This document shows positions 46,978-56,068 of a stretch of 64,000 nucleotides of DNA, in pieces. Within the stretch, counting starts at the first letter, position 1. Each line of letters opens with the position of its first letter. Position numbers and translations under genes: made by a program. The notes under the pieces were generated by a model that saw only the letters and a list, made by a program, of their open reading frames with translations, made no database searches and had not been told where the DNA came from. Origin of the DNA: Lentibacter algarum (GTDB lineage Bacteria > Pseudomonadota > Alphaproteobacteria > Rhodobacterales > Rhodobacteraceae); the NCBI RefSeq assembly GCF_018860975.1, contig NZ_JAHKQI010000008.1, positions 373,746-437,745 on the forward strand, written 5' to 3'.

Positions 46978-48165
46978 ATGAGTTTACCACGCACCTCAGC
47001 AACTTTCTTGCCGCCCGTTCAAGAGGCGCGCCGCTGGCTCGAAGGCGCCAGTTTTGCACCCGACATGCCGCTGCTCAATGTCAGCCAAGCCGCGCCAGTT
47101 GCCGCACCGCCCAAGCCAATGCGTGCCGCTATGGCCGAGGCCGTGCTCCATGACGCCGAAACCCATCTCTATGGCCCGACGCTTGGCCTGCCAGCATTGC
47201 GCGCCGAAGTTGCAAGCCAGTGGGCATTGGCCTACGCAGGCGAGATCACACCAGCGCAAGTCGCCATCACATCAGGGTGCAACCAAGCCTTCGCAGCGGC
47301 GATCAGCTCGCTGTGCGGCGAAGGAGATGAGGTTATCCTCCCAACCCCTTGGTATTTCAATCATAAAATGTGGTTGGACATGTCCGGAGTTCGAGCCGTT
47401 GCGCTGCCGACAGGCACAGGCTTGCTGCCTGATCCCGACGAAGCCAAGGCCCTGATCACACCGCGCACGCGCGCGATTGCACTGGTTAGCCCGAACAATC
47501 CGGGCGGCGTCGAGTATCCGGCATCGCTTTTGCGGGCCTTCTTTGTGCTTGCCCAAAAGCACGGCATCAAGCTGATCGTTGACGAAACCTACCGCGATTT
47601 TGACAGCAGATCAGGTGCTCCACATGACCTGTTTACCGACCCCGACTGGCCTGACACGCTCATACACCTTTACAGCTTTTCCAAGGCCTACCGCCTCACC
47701 GGACACCGCGTTGGAGCGATGATCACCTCACAAGCTCGGCTCCTGGAAGTTGAGAAGTTCCTCGACACTGTCACTATTTGCCCCAACCAACTCGGCCAGG
47801 TTGCCGCCCTTTGGGGGATGCAAAACCTCTCCCAGTGGCTTGCAGGCGAGCGCGCCGAAATTCTTGCCCGCCGCACTGCGATCGAGGCCAACTTTGCGCC
47901 GCTCAGGGCGCAGGGCTGGGAGTTGCTCGGCCTCGGGGCATACTTCGCCTATCTCAAACACCCGTTCGAGGTGCCTTCAGAGCAGTTCGCGCAGCAACTG
48001 GTGCGCTCGCAAGCGGTGCTTTGCTTGCCCGGTAGCATGTTCCGCCCGCAAGATAATGCGGCCCAAATCAACGCCGCCAACAGCGAATTGCGCATCGCCT
48101 TTGCCAATATCGACAGTGCCGAAATTGCGGTGCTGATGAAACGCTTGCAAAACGCGCATCCTTAG
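46978..48165 (+). CDS. PLP-dependent aminotransferase (class I/II)
   Basis: A 395-residue fold-type I aminotransferase. It has LYGPTLGLPALRAEVA, SGCNQAFAAAISSL, PTPWYFNHKMWLDM, VSPNNPGGVEYP and the PLP lysine in YSFSKAYRLTGHRVG. It resembles the aspartate/aromatic aminotransferase group, but the amino donor and acceptor cannot be read. AGGA precedes ATG 46978. It stands alone between the inverted repeats and ppiD. After its stop the sequence has two TGCCCC repeats. Confidence 0.88.
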   Translation: MSLPRTSATFLPPVQEARRWLEGASFAPDMPLLNVSQAAPVAAPPKPMRAAMAEAVLHDAETHLYGPTLGLPALRAEVASQWALAYAGEITPAQVAITSGCNQAFAAAISSLCGEGDEVILPTPWYFNHKMWLDMSGVRAVALPTGTGLLPDPDEAKALITPRTRAIALVSPNNPGGVEYPASLLRAFFVLAQKHGIKLIVDETYRDFDSRSGAPHDLFTDPDWPDTLIHLYSFSKAYRLTGHRVGAMITSQARLLEVEKFLDTVTICPNQLGQVAALWGMQNLSQWLAGERAEILARRTAIEANFAPLRAQGWELLGLGAYFAYLKHPFEVPSEQFAQQLVRSQAVLCLPGSMFRPQDNAAQINAANSELRIAFANIDSAEIAVLMKRLQNAHP

Positions 48166-48228
48166 CCTTGCCCCTGCCCCTGCAAAGCCTTAGACAAACC
48201 CTCGCAATATAGCGATGAGGAACGAGCA

Positions 48229-50076
48229 ATGGCGGCCAGCGGAAAAACGATGAAAGTCCTGATGTGGATCTTGATGGGCTTGCTCATCATCGGTCTTGGC
48301 GGCTTTGGTGTCGCCAACCTCGGCGGCTCTGTGCGCTCTGTCGGGCAAGTCGGTGACAAACCGATCACCACCGAAAGTTACAGCCGCGCCTTGCAGCAAA
48401 CCCTCCGCACACAGCGGGCTGAAGACGGTCGCCCGCTCAGCTTTGCCGAGGCTCAGGCGCGTCAACTCGACAGACTCGCACTGGCGCAGCTCATCGCCAC
48501 CCGCGCCCTTGACCACGAGACAAGCCAGCTTGGCCTTTCTGTCGGCGACGATATCCTTGCCCGCCAGATTGTTGAAACACCTGCTTTCGCGGGTATCGAC
48601 GGCAAGTTTGACGCCGCGATCTACACCGATCAGCTCAACCGCCAGCGCTTGACCAAAAGGCAGTATGAGGTGTTGCTGCGCGAAGAAACCGCCCGCGGCA
48701 TTCTGGAGCAAGCCGTGTTCAGCGACATTCCGGTGTCTGAAACCTACACGCAGGCGATTGTCGAGTTTATCGGCGCGCGGCGTAGTTTTACATGGGCTTT
48801 TGTTGACGAAACCATGCTCGACGAAGCACTGCCAGCGCTTGATGACGAAGCGCTCAAAGCCTTCCATGAAGCCAACCCGGGCCGCTACACCAACCCTGCG
48901 AGTAAAGAGATCAGCTACGTGCTGCTCACGCCCGAAATGCTGATCGACGAGATCGAAGTTGATGAAACCGCCCTGCGCACGCTGTATGACGAGCGCTCCG
49001 CCGAGTTCAACCAAGCCGAGCGCCGCCTTGTGGAGCGTCTGGTTTACAACGACGAGACAACCGCCCAGCAAGCCGCCGATGCGCTGAAGGCCGCAACAAC
49101 CAGCTTTGAAAACCTCGTGCAAGAGCGCGGCCTTGAGCTGTCAGATGTCGATATGGGCGATGTAACAGCCGAAGCACTGGGCGCGTCCGGCGAGGCTGTT
49201 TTCGCCGCTGCGTCGGGCGACATTGTCGGCCCCTTGCCGACTGATCTCGGGCCGGCGCTGTTTCGTATCAACGGCGTGCTTGCTGCACAAACCACCAGCT
49301 TTGAAGAGGCCTCCGCCGAGCTGCGTGACGAACTCGCACAAGACCGCGTGCGCCGTGTTATCGACGGGCGCATCGACACCATCGAAGATCTGCTTGCAGG
49401 CGGTGCCACGCTTGAAGACATCGACGCCGAAACCGACATGCAGCTTGGCAAAATCAGCTGGCACGAGATGGCTATAGACGGGCCGACAGGCTACGCCGCC
49501 TTCCGCGCTGCGGCCGCGGCTGTCACGCTTGAGGACTTCCCCGAGTTGATCACCCTCGAAGACGGTGGCTTGCTGGCCTTGCGCCTTGACGGTGAAACCG
49601 ACGCCGCCCTACGCCCGTTTGCTGAGGTGCGTGCCGATGTTGTTGAAGACGCAACATCTGATGCACTGACCAAAGCTTTGTCGGCAAAAGCCGGTGCGCT
49701 GCGTTTGCAAACACGTATCGACACCGACTTTGCCAGCCTTGGGCTCACACCACGCGTTGAAGAGCAACTGACACGCGCAACCATGATCCCAGATGCACCC
49801 GCGCCGCTGATCATCGAGGCATTCGCTATGGAAAAACCCGGTGATGTGGCGGTTGTCACCTCGCAAAACAAGGTCGCCCTGCTGCGCCTAGATGCCATCG
49901 ACGCACCCGACGAAACCGACGAAAACCTCGCCACAACCCGCCTGCTGCTTGACCAGCAACTGCAAAGCGACTTGGGGCAGGATGTGTTTCAGATGTTTGT
50001 GACCGATATCCAGACCCGCACCCCGACAACCATTGATCAAAACGCGGTCAACGCCGTCAACTCGCAGTTTCAGTAA
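48229..50076 (+). CDS. ppiD: Periplasmic peptidyl-prolyl isomerase-like chaperone PpiD
   Basis: A 615-residue inner-membrane anchored chaperone. An N-terminal helix (about residues 8-30, VLMWILMGLLIIGLGGFGV) precedes a SurA-like N-terminal chaperone domain (QVGDKPITTESYSRAL), a parvulin-like domain around residues 240-350 and a second C-terminal chaperone lobe. PpiD helps newly exported proteins at the Sec translocon. The parvulin part is diverged and may lack isomerase activity, as in E. coli PpiD. It lies 25 bases upstream of trpE, a common arrangement in this group. Confidence 0.9.
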   Translation: MAASGKTMKVLMWILMGLLIIGLGGFGVANLGGSVRSVGQVGDKPITTESYSRALQQTLRTQRAEDGRPLSFAEAQARQLDRLALAQLIATRALDHETSQLGLSVGDDILARQIVETPAFAGIDGKFDAAIYTDQLNRQRLTKRQYEVLLREETARGILEQAVFSDIPVSETYTQAIVEFIGARRSFTWAFVDETMLDEALPALDDEALKAFHEANPGRYTNPASKEISYVLLTPEMLIDEIEVDETALRTLYDERSAEFNQAERRLVERLVYNDETTAQQAADALKAATTSFENLVQERGLELSDVDMGDVTAEALGASGEAVFAAASGDIVGPLPTDLGPALFRINGVLAAQTTSFEEASAELRDELAQDRVRRVIDGRIDTIEDLLAGGATLEDIDAETDMQLGKISWHEMAIDGPTGYAAFRAAAAAVTLEDFPELITLEDGGLLALRLDGETDAALRPFAEVRADVVEDATSDALTKALSAKAGALRLQTRIDTDFASLGLTPRVEEQLTRATMIPDAPAPLIIEAFAMEKPGDVAVVTSQNKVALLRLDAIDAPDETDENLATTRLLLDQQLQSDLGQDVFQMFVTDIQTRTPTTIDQNAVNAVNSQFQ

Positions 50077-50100
50077 GCTGCACAGAATACGGAGCTTCTC

Positions 50101-51612
50101 ATGGAGCTGATCCCAAATTTTGACGCATTTGAAGCCGGTTTTAACGCTGGCCAGAACCAGCTTGTATACACGCGTTTGGCGGCCGATCTGGACACACCTG
50201 TCTCCCTAATGCTCAAGCTTACAGGCGCCGCTAAAAACGCCTTCATGCTTGAGTCCGTTACAGGCGGTGAGGTGCGCGGGCGCTATTCGATCATCGGTAT
50301 GAAACCTGATCTGGTCTGGGAATGTCACGGAACGGAAAGCCGCCTCAACCGTCAAGCCCGCTTTGATGAAAACGCCTTCGAGCCTCAGAAAGGTGACCCA
50401 CTCACCAACCTGCGCGCTCTTCTCGCTGAAAGCCGTGTTGATATCCCTGATGACTTGCCGGCTGGCTCGGCGGGGCTGTTTGGCTACCTCGGATATGACA
50501 TGATCCGCCTCGTTGAGCACCTTCCCGACACGCCGCCAGATGTGCTCGGCCTGCCTGATGCGGTGATGATGCGGCCAACAGTTGTGGCCGTGCTTGATGG
50601 TGTCAAAGGCGAAGTCACGGTTGTCTCTCCGGCCTGGGTTGGCAGCGGCCAAACAGCCCGTGCAGCCTATGCACAAGCCGCCGAGCGGGTGATGGACGCT
50701 GTGCGCGACCTTGAGCGCGCCCTGCCACATGAGGCTCTCAATCTTGGCGAGGCCGAAGAACATTCCGAACCCGTCAGCAACTTCACCCGCGAGGGCTACA
50801 AGGCCGCGGTGCAAACCGCCAAAGACTACATTCGCAAGGGCGACATCTTTCAGGTCGTGCCAAGCCAACGCTGGGCGCAACCCTTCCGGCAGCCGCCCTT
50901 TGCGCTCTACCGCAGCTTGCGCCGCACAAATCCCTCGCCCTTCATGTTCTTCTTCAACTTCGGCGGTTTTCAAGTGGTTGGCGCTTCCCCCGAAATTCTG
51001 GTGCGGGTGTTTGGCAACGAAGTCACCATTCGGCCGATCGCGGGCACGCGGCCGCGCGGCGCAACGCCGGAAGAAGACAAGGCGCTTGAGCTTGACTTGC
51101 TGGCCGACGAAAAAGAACTTGCCGAGCACCTGATGCTGCTCGATCTTGGGCGCAACGACACCGCCAAAGTCAGCAAGGTCGGCACCGTAAAGCCCACCGA
51201 AGAGTTTATCATCGAGCGCTACAGCCATGTGATGCACATCGTTTCTAACGTGGTTGGCGAGCTGTCCGACGATCAGGACGCCCTCTCGGCGCTGCTTTCC
51301 GGCCTACCAGCAGGCACTGTCTCCGGCGCGCCAAAAGTCCGCGCGATGGAGATCATCGACGAGCTTGAGCCAGAAAAACGCGGCGTCTACGGCGGCGGTG
51401 TTGGCTATTTCTCGGCCGGTGGTGACATGGATGTTTGCATCGCGCTACGCACCGCGGTGCTAAAAGACGAGACGCTCTACATCCAGGCCGGTGGCGGCGT
51501 TGTCTATGACAGCGATCCCGAAGCCGAGTATATGGAAACCGTCCACAAGTCAGGCGCCCTTAACCGCGCCGCCGCTGACGCGGCCCGCTTTACAGGCAAC
51601 GGCAATGGCTAG
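50101..51612 (+). CDS. trpE: Anthranilate synthase component I
   Basis: A 503-residue enzyme that makes anthranilate from chorismate with TrpG-derived ammonia. The tryptophan feedback element FMLESVTGGEVRGRYS is intact. Catalytic segments are PIAGTRPRGATPEEDKALE, LDLGRNDTAKVS, SGLPAGTVSGAPKVRAME and YFSAGGDMDVCIALRT. GGAG precedes the start. trpE is separated from trpGDC by about 3.9 kb holding rluE, a caspase-like gene and a YibQ-type gene; this split is usual in Rhodobacteraceae, though the caspase gene is not. No trp leader peptide is visible in the 24-base gap. Confidence 0.97.
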   Translation: MELIPNFDAFEAGFNAGQNQLVYTRLAADLDTPVSLMLKLTGAAKNAFMLESVTGGEVRGRYSIIGMKPDLVWECHGTESRLNRQARFDENAFEPQKGDPLTNLRALLAESRVDIPDDLPAGSAGLFGYLGYDMIRLVEHLPDTPPDVLGLPDAVMMRPTVVAVLDGVKGEVTVVSPAWVGSGQTARAAYAQAAERVMDAVRDLERALPHEALNLGEAEEHSEPVSNFTREGYKAAVQTAKDYIRKGDIFQVVPSQRWAQPFRQPPFALYRSLRRTNPSPFMFFFNFGGFQVVGASPEILVRVFGNEVTIRPIAGTRPRGATPEEDKALELDLLADEKELAEHLMLLDLGRNDTAKVSKVGTVKPTEEFIIERYSHVMHIVSNVVGELSDDQDALSALLSGLPAGTVSGAPKVRAMEIIDELEPEKRGVYGGGVGYFSAGGDMDVCIALRTAVLKDETLYIQAGGGVVYDSDPEAEYMETVHKSGALNRAAADAARFTGNGNG

Positions 51613-51687
51613 GCACCAAGTTTCTTCAAAGGAATATGCCAGGAAGACGCGTGTTTTCTTGTCCGCCCGGTCGCCTGCGTGCTGCTC

Positions 51688-52269
51688 ATGCAAAAGCTGA
51701 TCCTCTTCAACAAGCCCTTCGGTGTGCTCTCGCAGTTCACCGATAAAGGCACTGAAGGCAGCGAGCGCGAAACCCTTTCAAGCTACATCACCGACAAGGG
51801 CTTCTACCCCGCCGGACGGCTTGACCGCGACAGCGAAGGGCTTTTGCTGCTCACGGACAACGGCAAACTGCAAGCCCAGATCAGCAATCCGAAGTTCAAA
51901 ATGGCCAAAACCTACCTTGCGCAGGTTGAAGGCCGCCCGAGTTACCAAGCCATTGCCGAGCTCGCCCGCGGGGTGACGCTCAAAGACGGCCTCACCCGCC
52001 CTGCTCAAGCGCGCATCGTGCCGGAGCCAACATGGCTCTGGCCACGCAATCCGCCGATACGGGTGCGCAAAGATATCCCTGACACTTGGATCGAGTTGAC
52101 AATCTCTGAAGGCAAGAACCGCCAAGTCCGCCGCATGACGGCCCACATCGGCCACCCGACCCTGCGCCTGATCCGCACCCAGATCGGCGACTGGCGGCTC
52201 GGCGAACTGGCCCAAGGCGCAAACCGCAAGATCAATGTCATGGCATTTCACAGCCGCAACGCACGTTAG
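51688..52269 (+). CDS. rluE: rRNA pseudouridine synthase, RluE/RsuA family
   Basis: A 193-residue synthase, probably for 23S rRNA U2457. The catalytic Asp is in AGRLDRDSEGLLLLT. KTYLAQVEG and KNRQVRRMTAHIGHPTLRLIR are family signatures. It lacks the N-terminal S4 domain of RsuA/RluB, as does RluE. The start at 51688 (MQKLILFNKPFG) is chosen over a GTG 9 bases upstream. Its stop is directly next to the stop of the convergent caspase-like gene with no base between. Confidence 0.92.
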   Translation: MQKLILFNKPFGVLSQFTDKGTEGSERETLSSYITDKGFYPAGRLDRDSEGLLLLTDNGKLQAQISNPKFKMAKTYLAQVEGRPSYQAIAELARGVTLKDGLTRPAQARIVPEPTWLWPRNPPIRVRKDIPDTWIELTISEGKNRQVRRMTAHIGHPTLRLIRTQIGDWRLGELAQGANRKINVMAFHSRNAR

Positions 52270-53694
52270 TTAACGGCGAGCCTCAAGGTTTTTCACGGTG
52301 CGGCTCACGGCCTCTATGCTCCGGTCGAAGAAGCCATCAAGAAGTTTATCCAATTGGGCCTTCAAGCCCTCTCTATCGACTTTCGCCAATGTCCAGCGTT
52401 GATCCTTCTTTTCGTCAGTGAACTCCCCCCAATCTGAAAAGCCTTGAACATTCCAGCGCGAAAAATAGTGCATTTCAAGCAGGCCCGGCACGAAGCATAG
52501 CTCAAGTTCACACCGCCTCAAAATTTCAAACTTAGGGGTCAGATGAAAGACTTGATGCACCTTAGCGAGCGGTGTTCTGAGCTCAAATCTATAGACCTCT
52601 TCATAGTCGAGACCATACATCATGTCGTGGATAGCCGAGGCCGCAGCAATCATTCCTCTTCGTTTCTTCTGCTCAACGCGCTCGTGCGAGGCATCTACAA
52701 AGTCATCCCACTGTGGCAAGCGCTGATAGGTCTCAACCAGCTGCTTTTCATTGCTCAGGTGGTAGTAGCCATCATGTGATGTTGTCGAATACTCAAAATA
52801 GTCAGGCAAGTCTGCGTGTGCATTAAAGCGCGCTTCAATCAGAAGCGCTATCTGCTCAAGGGTGCTGGTTACGTCATCCTTGGAAAGTATGTTTTTGGTC
52901 GCGGCTTCCAGTATCGCTGTCGGGTTTGGCGCGGCAAGAGCAGGTTCTTGCGAAGTAACAGCCTCCCCCTCTGAGGGTTCAACAATTTCATACTTACTGC
53001 GGATCACATCCAACTTTGAAACGTCATCACAAAACTCAACGAACAGATCTCCCTGATGTTTGGAATGCGGCGCAAGGCGAGAGTTTGACACCAGATCTTT
53101 CAGCTTTCGTGAAATATCGCCGTAGTCAACTGCCCCCTCGCTTTTTGCGTAACAGGCCGCTTCGATGAAATGGTCGGTATATGGGCTTAGCTCAATCCCA
53201 GACGGAGTTGTCGAATCCTCCCAACTCGACGAAAACTCGATCAACTTTTCTAGCGGCCTTTGCGAAGGCCCGGCTTCGCCCTTTACCCAACCATAGCCGG
53301 AGAAGCAGGCATCTTGAATGACGATAGTTTGCTCTGCCCCGATATGCCGTAACACGTCATACAGATCACTGTTCGCGACACCTGTCGAGTTCGGGTTTTG
53401 CGTGTCAAAGCCTGATGCAACCCAGACCAATTCGTCCTCGCCACGAAACCCGTGTCCGGAAAAGTACACCAGCAGCTCTTCAAGTGGGTCTGACTTACTT
53501 TGAAGGGATTTGAGCTTGTCGAGAATATCTGTTGCGCTTGCGTCAACCAGCCTCTCGATCTCGCCAAAACGGTTAGCGGCTTTCAGCAAATCATACATCG
53601 CGTCAACATCATTGGCGCAGGCAGGCAATTGGTCAAAGCTCTTGGAACCTGCGTCTGTGATGCCAACAAGCAGTGCTTTTCTTACAATACTCAT
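52270..53694 (-). CDS. Caspase-like peptidase (C14 family) with unknown C-terminal domain
   Basis: A 474-residue protein. Residues 1 to about 225 form a caspase/metacaspase p20-p10 domain: LLVGITDAGSKSFDQLPACA at the start, catalytic His81 in YFSGHG, and catalytic Cys130 in IQDACFSG. A putative p10 part has HFIEAACYAKSEGAVD and HQGDLFVEF. Residues about 265-474 resemble no domain I know; they are helical and charged, with FEILRRCELELCF. There is no membrane segment, NACHT, TPR or WD40. Such proteases can cut cellular targets in stress or phage defence, but this one has no visible sensor partner. Base composition looks lower in GC than its neighbours. GAGG precedes the start. Confidence 0.88.
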   Translation of the reverse strand: MSIVRKALLVGITDAGSKSFDQLPACANDVDAMYDLLKAANRFGEIERLVDASATDILDKLKSLQSKSDPLEELLVYFSGHGFRGEDELVWVASGFDTQNPNSTGVANSDLYDVLRHIGAEQTIVIQDACFSGYGWVKGEAGPSQRPLEKLIEFSSSWEDSTTPSGIELSPYTDHFIEAACYAKSEGAVDYGDISRKLKDLVSNSRLAPHSKHQGDLFVEFCDDVSKLDVIRSKYEIVEPSEGEAVTSQEPALAAPNPTAILEAATKNILSKDDVTSTLEQIALLIEARFNAHADLPDYFEYSTTSHDGYYHLSNEKQLVETYQRLPQWDDFVDASHERVEQKKRRGMIAAASAIHDMMYGLDYEEVYRFELRTPLAKVHQVFHLTPKFEILRRCELELCFVPGLLEMHYFSRWNVQGFSDWGEFTDEKKDQRWTLAKVDREGLKAQLDKLLDGFFDRSIEAVSRTVKNLEARR

Positions 53695-53802
53695 TGCTTG
53701 CCTCTTTCAATTTGCTGCAAATATTTAAAAACATACAGTTAACAACACAATACCACCGCACGCTGCGTTGATTAATTTCTGTTAACTAACCTCACGCAAA
53801 AA

Positions 53803-53857
53803 CTGTGCATACGCATTATGCACTGCGGTATGCACTGAAATATGCACCCGTTGTGCA
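53803..53857. promoter_or_regulatory. Array of TGCA motifs upstream of the caspase-like gene
   Basis: TGCA occurs five times, at 53806, 53819, 53831, 53843 and 53854, a spacing of 11-13 bases. The central units are near-identical 12-mers: TATGCACTGCGG, TATGCACTGAAA and TATGCACCCGTT. The array lies 109-165 bases upstream of the caspase-like start and in the only AT-rich gap around it. Spacing near one helical turn suggests a multi-site operator. GTTAAC palindromes occur at 53738, 53781 and 53884 in the same 200-base gap. Confidence 0.45.
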
Positions 53858-53894
53858 GGCGTTTTGGCGGAAAATGTTACAGCGTTAACCTTGG

Positions 53895-55349
53895 TTAATT
53901 CTGCGCCTTCATGATCTGGCTGATAGGTGCAAGTTGCAGCTGGTCAGAGCGGTCTTGCAGCCCCCAAAGCAGTAGCGCTGATATCGTATCGCCGCGCAGT
54001 CGCCCGACCATAACAACCCCGCCCTCGGAACCCGCTTTCAGTGCTGCGTGGCTGAGAAACCGCTTGATCGAACTGGCGTTCTGCCCCTTGCTGTCAAAGT
54101 CGCGAAACACGGTTGCCGTCGGCACGCCTTCTTTCGCGGCAAGCTTGCTGGCGGTGTTCAGCCCTTTGGGGAACAACAGCAGTCCGTGGCCGGAATTTGC
54201 AAGGTATTCAGACACTTGCCCTGAAACATCCCGGCTTTCTTGCAAGCCCGCATCCGGTGTTTCCATGACCCCAACAGCCTCTGGCACGGTGTCAAGCAGC
54301 ACTGGCATCGCCACTTCAACATCGCTTGCGCGCGCGCCTCTGGGCAGGTCGATCATCGCCAGAACTTCAAAGCCCGCCGCGCGGTAAACTGCCATCGCAT
54401 CCTTGGCCCCTTTCCACGACGTATCGACAGCAAAACTCAGCGGGTAGGGAAAGGTTGTAAGCGCCTCAACCCCGATATTGCTGGTGCCATCGTCGATCAG
54501 AACAATTGCCATCTTGGGCTTGCCCTCTGCGGGCTCAAAGTCAGCTGCGAAACGTTGTAGTGGCTTGGCACCATCATCTGTTTCAGCGGCAGAAACTTCA
54601 GCATTATCAGCCGGTTGCCCAGAAGAGCTTTGCACCGAAGGCAGACGGGTTGAAACACTTGACCCAAGCGTTTTCGCCGGTGTGCCTATGCTCGTTCCTG
54701 CCGGTTTCGGTGCCACGACCGAGGCAGTTTGTTCGCTCTGAGGTTCCTCGGGTTCAACGGCAAGCGTGATTTCTTCACGCGCCTCATCAGGCAGTGGTTC
54801 AGTTTGCGGTTCAGCTTGTGGTTCAGTTTGCGGTTCTACTTCCGCCTCAGCCGTCGCGACTGTCTCGGCTTCGGCTGGTTCCTCGCTGGGTGTTGCGGCT
54901 TCAGTTTCAACCGCAACAGCCTCTTCGCTGTCAGGCGCGTTCATGCCGTCAACCGCTGCCGTTACAGGCGCATCAGTGCTTTGTGATATCTCTGGTTGTG
55001 CTGTTTCTTCAGGGGCTTGCGCGGCTTCTTGCGCCTCGCCGGTGCTCACATCTGGCGCTGGCGCCGAGGCGGTTTCATCGGGGCTTACCGCAATAGCGCT
55101 GTCAGCATCTGGTGCTTCAACAACAGGGGCTTCAGTAATATCCGGGGCCGGTTCAGCACTGGTGACATCAGCGCTTTGCGTGGCGCTTTGCGGAGCGTCG
55201 GCGCTGCTTGGCGAGGCTTGCGATTCCACGACAGGCTGCGACGCATCAGCACCAACCTGCGGCGGCCCGACCGCGAGCGACAACGCGCCCACCCCGACTG
55301 TCGCCGTCACTGTTCCCAATATCACACCGCTCAGAATTCCGCGCGCCAT
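53895..55349 (-). CDS. YibQ-type divergent polysaccharide deacetylase family protein
   Basis: A 484-residue exported protein. An N-terminal hydrophobic segment (residues 3-27) is followed by about 240 residues of low-complexity Ala/Pro/Glu/Thr linker, then a domain from about residue 275 with [37 protein letters not shown] and [16 protein letters not shown], matching the DUF610/YibQ fold. Polysaccharide or peptidoglycan-related hydrolysis is assumed for the family but unproven. Start at 55349 (MARGILSGV). It ends 200 bases upstream of the caspase-like gene on the same strand. Confidence 0.82.
   Translation of the reverse strand: MARGILSGVILGTVTATVGVGALSLAVGPPQVGADASQPVVESQASPSSADAPQSATQSADVTSAEPAPDITEAPVVEAPDADSAIAVSPDETASAPAPDVSTGEAQEAAQAPEETAQPEISQSTDAPVTAAVDGMNAPDSEEAVAVETEAATPSEEPAEAETVATAEAEVEPQTEPQAEPQTEPLPDEAREEITLAVEPEEPQSEQTASVVAPKPAGTSIGTPAKTLGSSVSTRLPSVQSSSGQPADNAEVSAAETDDGAKPLQRFAADFEPAEGKPKMAIVLIDDGTSNIGVEALTTFPYPLSFAVDTSWKGAKDAMAVYRAAGFEVLAMIDLPRGARASDVEVAMPVLLDTVPEAVGVMETPDAGLQESRDVSGQVSEYLANSGHGLLLFPKGLNTASKLAAKEGVPTATVFRDFDSKGQNASSIKRFLSHAALKAGSEGGVVMVGRLRGDTISALLLWGLQDRSDQLQLAPISQIMKAQN
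54796..54843. repeat. Four tandem 12-base units inside the yibQ-like gene
   Basis: Units beginning GGTTCAG at 54796, 54808 and 54820 and GGTTCTA at 54832. They encode a repeating Pro-Gln-(Thr/Ala)-Glu pattern in the low-complexity linker. Confidence 0.85.
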
Positions 55350-55474
55350 GTTGCCACCTATCATTAATCTGCCCACTCAAGGCCCCTCGCCCCTTGACGG
55401 TGCGGGTGAACCCTGCCCATGTATACCGCGACCTTGGGCTAAGCCAACAGCCCTTTCCTAAAGAGAATGGCAAG

Positions 55475-56068
55475 ATGCTGCTACTGATAGATAATTACGA
55501 CAGTTTCACCTACAATCTGGTGCATTATCTGGGGGAACTCGGCGCTGACGTGCTGGTGAAACGCAACGACGCGTTAGATGTGCAGGAAGCGATGGCCCTC
55601 AACCCCTCGTCGATCCTGTTGTCTCCTGGCCCCTGTGACCCTGATCAAGCCGGTATTTGCCTTGCATTGGTCGAGGCCGCCGCCGAAACACGCACGCCGC
55701 TTATTGGCGTTTGCCTCGGTCACCAAGCCATCGGTCAGGCTTTTGGCGGACGTGTGGTGCAACATTCCGAGATCGTGCATGGCAAATTGGGCAACATGCA
55801 ACACACCGGCAAGGGCCTGTTCGCAGGTCTGCCCTCGCCGCTCAAGGCGACGCGCTATCACTCGCTGGTGGTCGAACGCGACAGCCTGCCTGACTGCCTT
55901 GAGGTGACAGCCGAGCTCGATGATGGCACCATTATGGGCCTACAACACCGTGAACTGCCGATCCACGGAGTGCAGTTTCACCCCGAATCCATCCGCTCCG
56001 AACACGGCCACGCGATGCTGCAAAACTTTCTTAACACTATCCCTGATACCCTGAAGGAGCCCGCATGA
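55475..56068 (+). CDS. trpG: Anthranilate synthase component II (glutamine amidotransferase)
   Basis: A 197-residue class I glutamine amidotransferase that supplies ammonia to TrpE. It starts [19 protein letters not shown]. The catalytic Cys lies in [15 protein letters not shown], and His and Glu in [15 protein letters not shown]. Start at 55475 fits family length; the open frame upstream overlaps the yibQ-like gene. The stop overlaps the trpD start (ATGA), and the gene heads a run of five coupled genes. Confidence 0.97.
   Translation: MLLLIDNYDSFTYNLVHYLGELGADVLVKRNDALDVQEAMALNPSSILLSPGPCDPDQAGICLALVEAAAETRTPLIGVCLGHQAIGQAFGGRVVQHSEIVHGKLGNMQHTGKGLFAGLPSPLKATRYHSLVVERDSLPDCLEVTAELDDGTIMGLQHRELPIHGVQFHPESIRSEHGHAMLQNFLNTIPDTLKEPA

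Noticed and set aside
48162-48180. Repeated TGCCCC after the aminotransferase stop as a fourth stop-codon triplication
   Set aside because: Only two short units and the stop codon itself is not repeated.
50077-50100. A trp attenuator before trpE
   Set aside because: The gap is 24 bases, with no leader peptide or Trp codons and no hairpin.
53817-53852. Three 12-mers as a CRISPR array or plasmid iterons
   Set aside because: Units touch without spacers, no cas or rep gene is present, and the setting is a chromosomal gene cluster.
52270-55349. Caspase-like and yibQ-like genes as a two-gene defence operon
   Set aside because: A 200-base gap with its own motif array separates them, and the yibQ-like gene is a widespread envelope gene.
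55208-55474. N-terminal extension of trpG
   Set aside because: Covers the start of the yibQ-like gene in another frame, and the extra residues do not resemble amidotransferases.
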